DNA from: JBBRSC01 sp038245795 | GTDB lineage: Bacteria > Actinomycetota > Acidimicrobiia > Acidimicrobiales > Microtrichaceae | Assembly: GCA_038245795.1 (NCBI GenBank) | Contig: JBBRSC010000153.1 | Location: 1-8,194, forward strand | Length of the DNA: 8,194 bases | Direction: 5' to 3' | In this document: positions 4,987-8,194 of the stretch, in pieces | How the letters are laid out: every line of letters starts with the position of its first letter | How positions within the stretch are numbered: position 1 is the stretch's first letter | Made by a program: the position numbers and the translations under genes | The notes under the pieces: generated by a model | Seen by the model: the letters and a program-made list of their open reading frames with translations, nothing else | The model's database searches: none | Told to the model about the DNA's origin: nothing

Positions 4987-5901
4987 TCACGGGGTCCGAG
5001 CGTCCGACAGCATGTCGTGGCGGGAGAAGTACACCGCGGCGGCACCGATGAGTGGGCCGTCGGCGCCGCATCCAGCGGGCTCGATGCGGGCACCCGCTGT
5101 GAACGAGAGCTTGGCGGTCCGTTCGAGTTCCCGTTGGGCAGCCTCGAAGAACACGTCTCCGAACCCGAGCGCCACCGACCCGGCAACACAGACCAACCGA
5201 AGATCCAACAGGCTCACGACCGACCCAACAGCCCGTCCCACCATCGTGCCGACGTGGACCCGCATCGCCAGCGGCGCCTGCGATGCCGGTGCCCCGGTGA
5301 TCTGTTCGATCGCCGTGCCCGAAGCCTCGGCCTCCAGACAGCCTCGGGCACCGCACTGACATGGGCGACCGTCGGGCGCAACGATCACGTGACCGATATG
5401 GCCACCGTTGCCACTGGCACCGTCGAGCAGCCGCCCGTCGACCACCAGGCCGCCCCCGACGCCGGTGCTCACGACCATCGCCAAGAAATGACGTTCCCCC
5501 CGAGCGGCTCCGACCCACCCCTCCGCCAACGCCAGCGCCTTGGCGTCGTTGTCGATCTCGCACGGCAGATCGAACCGCCGCTCGAGGCGTGATCCCAGTG
5601 GAAAATGCACCCAACCCGAGATGTTCAACGGGCTCAGGAATTCTCCAGCGGCGGACATCGGGCCGCCCGATCCGACGCCGATGCCAACGACTCGGACGCG
5701 TCGCTCCGCGGCATCGTTGATGCAACGACCGACGAGGTCAACCGCCACCTCCCACATGGCCTCGCCGTCGGTTGCGGGTGACAAGGCCCGATGCCGGCTG
5801 ATCAATGTCGCGTCGGAGTCGACCAGTCCAGCCATCATCTTCGTCCCGCCGATATCGAGGCCGATCACGTACCGGGGAGCGCTGCCCTGCTGTTCGACCA
5901 C
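4987..5901 (-). CDS. ROK-family sugar kinase (glucokinase-like)
   Basis: Probable cytoplasmic ATP-dependent hexose kinase. The 304 residues show the N-terminal phosphate-binding DIGGTK (16-21), the catalytic Asp119 in IDNDAKALALAEG, STGVGGG (145-151), and the ROK zinc site His171-Cys181-Cys183-Cys188, which has the same 10/2/5 spacing as known ROK proteins. There is no N-terminal helix-turn-helix, so it is a kinase and not a ROK repressor. The sugar-contacting ExGH motif is HIGH here (His168 replaces Glu), so the substrate may not be glucose. GTG at 5901 lies 6 nt after a TACCGT box and just 14 residues before DIGGTK, as expected. The MoxR gene is divergent from it across a gap of about 23 bp; the acyl-CoA dehydrogenase gene follows 37 bp downstream. 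Confidence 0.9.
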   Translation of the reverse strand: MVEQQGSAPRYVIGLDIGGTKMMAGLVDSDATLISRHRALSPATDGEAMWEVAVDLVGRCINDAAERRVRVVGIGVGSGGPMSAAGEFLSPLNISGWVHFPLGSRLERRFDLPCEIDNDAKALALAEGWVGAARGERHFLAMVVSTGVGGGLVVDGRLLDGASGNGGHIGHVIVAPDGRPCQCGARGCLEAEASGTAIEQITGAPASQAPLAMRVHVGTMVGRAVGSVVSLLDLRLVCVAGSVALGFGDVFFEAAQRELERTAKLSFTAGARIEPAGCGADGPLIGAAAVYFSRHDMLSDARTP

Positions 5902-5907
5902 GGTCCG

Positions 5908-5917
5908 ACGGTAGCCT
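5908..5917. promoter_or_regulatory. Bidirectional -10 decamer between the ROK kinase and MoxR genes
   Basis: acggtagcct holds two TANNNT boxes that share one TA: TACCGT on the minus strand (5913-5908), 6 nt before the ROK GTG at 5901, and TAGCCT on the plus strand (5912-5917), 7 nt before a GTG at 5925. Both transcripts would begin at or next to their start codons. Neither start has a Shine-Dalgarno, and no strong -35 is seen on either side. Confidence 0.5.
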
Positions 5918-5924
5918 CGGCGGT

Positions 5925-6938
5925 GTGGCTGCCGTGATGTCGAATCAACAACCCATGTTCTCCGAGACGTTCGGTGCCATCTGCCAGTCGATTGCCACCG
6001 TCATCCGGGGCAAGAACGACGTGATCGGTCTGGCCGTGACGTGCCTGATCGCCGAGGGCCACCTGTTGGTCGAGGACGTTCCGGGCGTGGGGAAAACCTC
6101 GCTGGCCAAGGCCTTGGCATTATCAGTCGGTGGAACATTCGGCCGAGTGCAGTTCACCCCGGATCTGCTGCCCGCCGATGTGCTCGGAACCTCGATCTGG
6201 AATCAGGGCGAGGGCCAATTCGAATATCGGCCGGGCCCGGTGTTCGCCAACGTGCTCTTGGCGGACGAGATCAATCGCGCGTCGCCGAAGACCCAGTCGG
6301 CACTCCTCGAAGCGATGGCCGAACGACAGGTCACCGCCGACGGAACCACCCGACCGGTGCCCCGACCATTCATGGTCATCGCCACGCAGAACCCCCTCGA
6401 GCACCACGGAACCTATCCGCTGCCCGAGAGCCAACTGGATCGATTCCTCATGAAGGTGTCCATCGGGTACGCCGACCGAACCCACGAGCTCGAGGTGCTC
6501 GCCAACGACGGTGGCGACCCGGCATTGGCGCGGCTGGTTCCATCGGTGTCGCCGGAGCTGATCGAGAGTCTGAGCGCTGCGGCCCAACAGGTCCACGTGA
6601 GCACAGCCCTCGCCTCGTACCTGTTGGACGTGGCGCACGCCTCGCGTTCACATCGACACCTGACCCTGGGGATCTCGCCCCGAGCGGTACTCGGACTCCA
6701 ACGAGCCGTGCGCGTCTGGGCAGCTGCGCAGAACCGCGACTTTGCAACCACCGATGACGCCAAAGCGCTCGCTGTGCCCGTGCTCGCCCATCGGGTCGCA
6801 GTTGCGCCTGAGGCGTCCTTGCAGGGCATTGATGCCGCCACCGTCATCAGGGACATCGTGGGCTCGACCCCCGTTCCGATCGACGACGCGTCCCCCGTTC
6901 CGACACCGATCCACAACGTCGCACGACCCGCTCGCTGA
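5925..6938 (+). CDS. MoxR-family AAA+ ATPase
   Basis: MoxR ATPases act as chaperones, usually with a DUF58 partner encoded next door. In this 337-residue product, Walker A is PGVGKTS (53-59), Walker B is LLADE (111-115) followed by the MoxR hallmark INRASPKTQSALLEAMAE, sensor 1 is in ATQNP (153-157), the arginine-finger segment is PESQLDRF (167-174), and sensor 2 is GISPRA (249-254). All catalytic positions are present. I start at GTG 5925 because a TAGCCT box lies 7 nt upstream; ATG 5937 (MSNQQPMF) is the main alternative, and the frame is open further back to 5805 without family-like sequence. The DUF58 gene follows after 25 bp (to its ATG at 6964), presumably in one operon. The C-terminal tail (after about 315) is Pro-rich and probably disordered. 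Confidence 0.93.
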   Translation: MAAVMSNQQPMFSETFGAICQSIATVIRGKNDVIGLAVTCLIAEGHLLVEDVPGVGKTSLAKALALSVGGTFGRVQFTPDLLPADVLGTSIWNQGEGQFEYRPGPVFANVLLADEINRASPKTQSALLEAMAERQVTADGTTRPVPRPFMVIATQNPLEHHGTYPLPESQLDRFLMKVSIGYADRTHELEVLANDGGDPALARLVPSVSPELIESLSAAAQQVHVSTALASYLLDVAHASRSHRHLTLGISPRAVLGLQRAVRVWAAAQNRDFATTDDAKALAVPVLAHRVAVAPEASLQGIDAATVIRDIVGSTPVPIDDASPVPTPIHNVARPAR

Positions 6939-6963
6939 CCATGTCATCGACGGTCCGATCTCC

Positions 6964-8175
6964 ATGCGGTTGACACGCATCGGCTGGGCGAGCGCTGTTG
7001 GCGCCGCAGCCATGGGGCTCATCGGGAGGGTCTTCGGACTCCGCGAATGGTTTGTCGGGTCCTCGGCGACCGTGGTGGTCATTGGCCTGTGCGCGGCGTG
7101 GATGGCGGCGCATCCGCTGGCAATCGAGCTCGTTCGATCAGTGACACCTAGGCGCGTTCCTGCCGGGGGTTGGTGTCGAGTGAAGCTGGACCTCCGGACT
7201 GCGTCGATGCTCGGCTCGGGATCGATCGAGTTGACCGATCGTGTCGGCGCCGATCAACGGGCCCGCCTTCGGGTTCCCCCGGTCACCAGAAACCATCCCA
7301 CGGCAGTGCAGTACCGGCTCCCCCTTCCCCGACGCGGCGTCGTGTCCATCGGACCGATTTCGATCACCTCGGAGGATCCGTTCGGGATCTGGCGTCGGCA
7401 TCGCACCCCCGACAGCCTCGTTGAAGTGATCGTGCTCCCGCGGGTCGAACGCCTGACGCTCATGGCGCCGACATCCGGCGAGGAACCCGACGTTGGGCGC
7501 CAACAACGAAGCCTCACCACCGCGACCGACGAGATCAGCACCTTGCGGGACTATCAGCCGGGCGACGATGTCCGCCGCGTTCATTGGCCGACCACAGCTC
7601 GACTTGGTCATCCGGTGGTCCGTCAGTACGACGAACCGTGGCAACGACGGCTCACGGTGGTGATCGACGTCAACGTGGATCACCACGACGCAGCGAGCTT
7701 TGAACGTGCCATGAGCGTGGCGGCATCGGTCCTCGAATCGTCAACGTCGTCAGGCCAACTTGCCCGCATGGTCACCACCCGCGGCACCGACTCAGGCTTC
7801 GTGGCCACCTCGACCGAGGTGGTGTCGCTACTCGATCAACTGGCGGCCATGGCGCCCAGCGCCGGCGGTTCACTCGACGGCGTCCTCAGATCACTGACCG
7901 CCTCGCAAGCCGGCGGCTCGCTCGTGACAATTTGCGGGAAGTTGTCGGATCAGGGGGCGACGATCCTCGCCGCGGTCGCCACTCAATTCAGCCGTCATGT
8001 CATCGTCGAATGCCACCACGGTTCGCTCGCCCGCGGCGTCACCAGCACCCGGACCGGCGCCCACATCATCTTCAATGACCACGGCGATCTTGCGCCCCTC
8101 TGGTCCGATGCCCTCCTGCTCGGCGGGCGCACTGGAGTCCGGCCCGTTGCGCACACGGTGGGGAGGACGCCATGA
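6964..8175 (+). CDS. DUF58 domain protein (MoxR partner)
   Basis: A 403-residue membrane-anchored protein. Two hydrophobic helices lie at about residues 8-24 and 31-50, after which the bulk of the chain is soluble, with a beta-rich region (65-170) and the DUF58 core. The signature LRDYQPGDDVRRVHWPTTARLGHPVVRQYD lies at 195-223, followed by a von Willebrand-like LTVVIDVNVDHH (230-241). The family is often proposed to take part in cell-envelope or complex assembly with MoxR; function is not established. The ATG at 6964 was chosen because the membrane segment starts right after it and earlier codons overlap the MoxR gene. It lacks a Shine-Dalgarno and probably depends on MoxR translation. Its TGA overlaps the next gene's ATG. 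Confidence 0.9.
   Translation: MRLTRIGWASAVGAAAMGLIGRVFGLREWFVGSSATVVVIGLCAAWMAAHPLAIELVRSVTPRRVPAGGWCRVKLDLRTASMLGSGSIELTDRVGADQRARLRVPPVTRNHPTAVQYRLPLPRRGVVSIGPISITSEDPFGIWRRHRTPDSLVEVIVLPRVERLTLMAPTSGEEPDVGRQQRSLTTATDEISTLRDYQPGDDVRRVHWPTTARLGHPVVRQYDEPWQRRLTVVIDVNVDHHDAASFERAMSVAASVLESSTSSGQLARMVTTRGTDSGFVATSTEVVSLLDQLAAMAPSAGGSLDGVLRSLTASQAGGSLVTICGKLSDQGATILAAVATQFSRHVIVECHHGSLARGVTSTRTGAHIIFNDHGDLAPLWSDALLLGGRTGVRPVAHTVGRTP
8162..8167 (+). promoter_or_regulatory. Ribosome binding site of the gene at the right edge
   Basis: GGAGGA, within GGGGAGG, stands 4-5 nt before the ATG at 8172. This supports that start even though only 23 bases of the gene are visible. Confidence 0.6.
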
Positions 8176-8194
8176 CCAGTGCCACCCGGACTGC
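8172..8194 (+). CDS. Start of a gene after DUF58, possibly a transglutaminase-like membrane protein (runs off right edge)
   Basis: The ATG overlaps the DUF58 stop as ATGA and has a strong Shine-Dalgarno just upstream. The visible residues are MTSATRT, which carry no family information. In MoxR-DUF58 operons the third gene is commonly a TgpA-like protein with membrane helices and a transglutaminase-like domain; that product is a guess from position only. Confidence 0.55.

Noticed and set aside
4480..5592. Long rightward open frame (370 codons) opposite the acyl-CoA dehydrogenase and ROK genes
   Set aside because: Low-complexity Arg/Pro/Ser-rich translation with no domain; it is the antisense shadow of two well-supported genes in high-GC DNA.
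5805..5924. Upstream extension of the MoxR frame to 5805
   Set aside because: It lies opposite the ROK N-terminal coding region, is Arg/Ser-rich, and has nothing family-like.

Overview
The window looks like a piece of an actinobacterial chromosome, most plausibly class Acidimicrobiia or a relative. This rests on the high GC content, the mraZ-rsmH start of a division and cell-wall (dcw) cluster, a menaquinone-pathway menC, a steroid/fatty-acid type FadE, frequent GTG starts and many genes with no Shine-Dalgarno but a TANNNT box right before the start codon. The taxonomic placement is inference. I see no mobile element, CRISPR array, tRNA or rRNA.

Left edge (1-760), leftward: the 5' end of rsmH, preceded by mraZ with a GTGA stop/start overlap. 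Upstream of mraZ is an array of five TGGNG-like boxes spaced exactly 10 bp, the expected autoregulatory MraZ operator. Positions 761-1051 carry no convincing gene; they hold an AT-richer stretch and a LexA-like palindrome.

Middle (1052-5901): a leftward lipoate-ligase/octanoyltransferase family gene is divergent from a rightward Nudix hydrolase. The Nudix gene converges, with a 14-bp overlap, on a leftward group: ROK-family sugar kinase, then an acyl-CoA dehydrogenase, then a small uncharacterised protein that overlaps menC by ATGA.

Right edge (5925-8194), rightward: a MoxR-type AAA+ ATPase, a DUF58 protein, and the first 23 bases of a third gene that overlaps DUF58 by ATGA. This is the usual MoxR-DUF58-transglutaminase layout.

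The genes are mostly ordinary families. The points most worth following are regulatory. Three genes show the geometry TANNNT-N6-GTG and two more have slightly longer spacing, which suggests leaderless transcription. Two divergent gaps contain nearly the same decamer (acggtagNNT), in which two opposed -10 boxes share one TA step. Other points are the five-box MraZ operator, an 18-bp perfect palindrome with a partial repeat in front of the small-protein/menC operon, a low-complexity insertion inside MenC, and active-site substitutions in the acyl-CoA dehydrogenase and the ROK kinase. I did not find a clear new multi-gene system.
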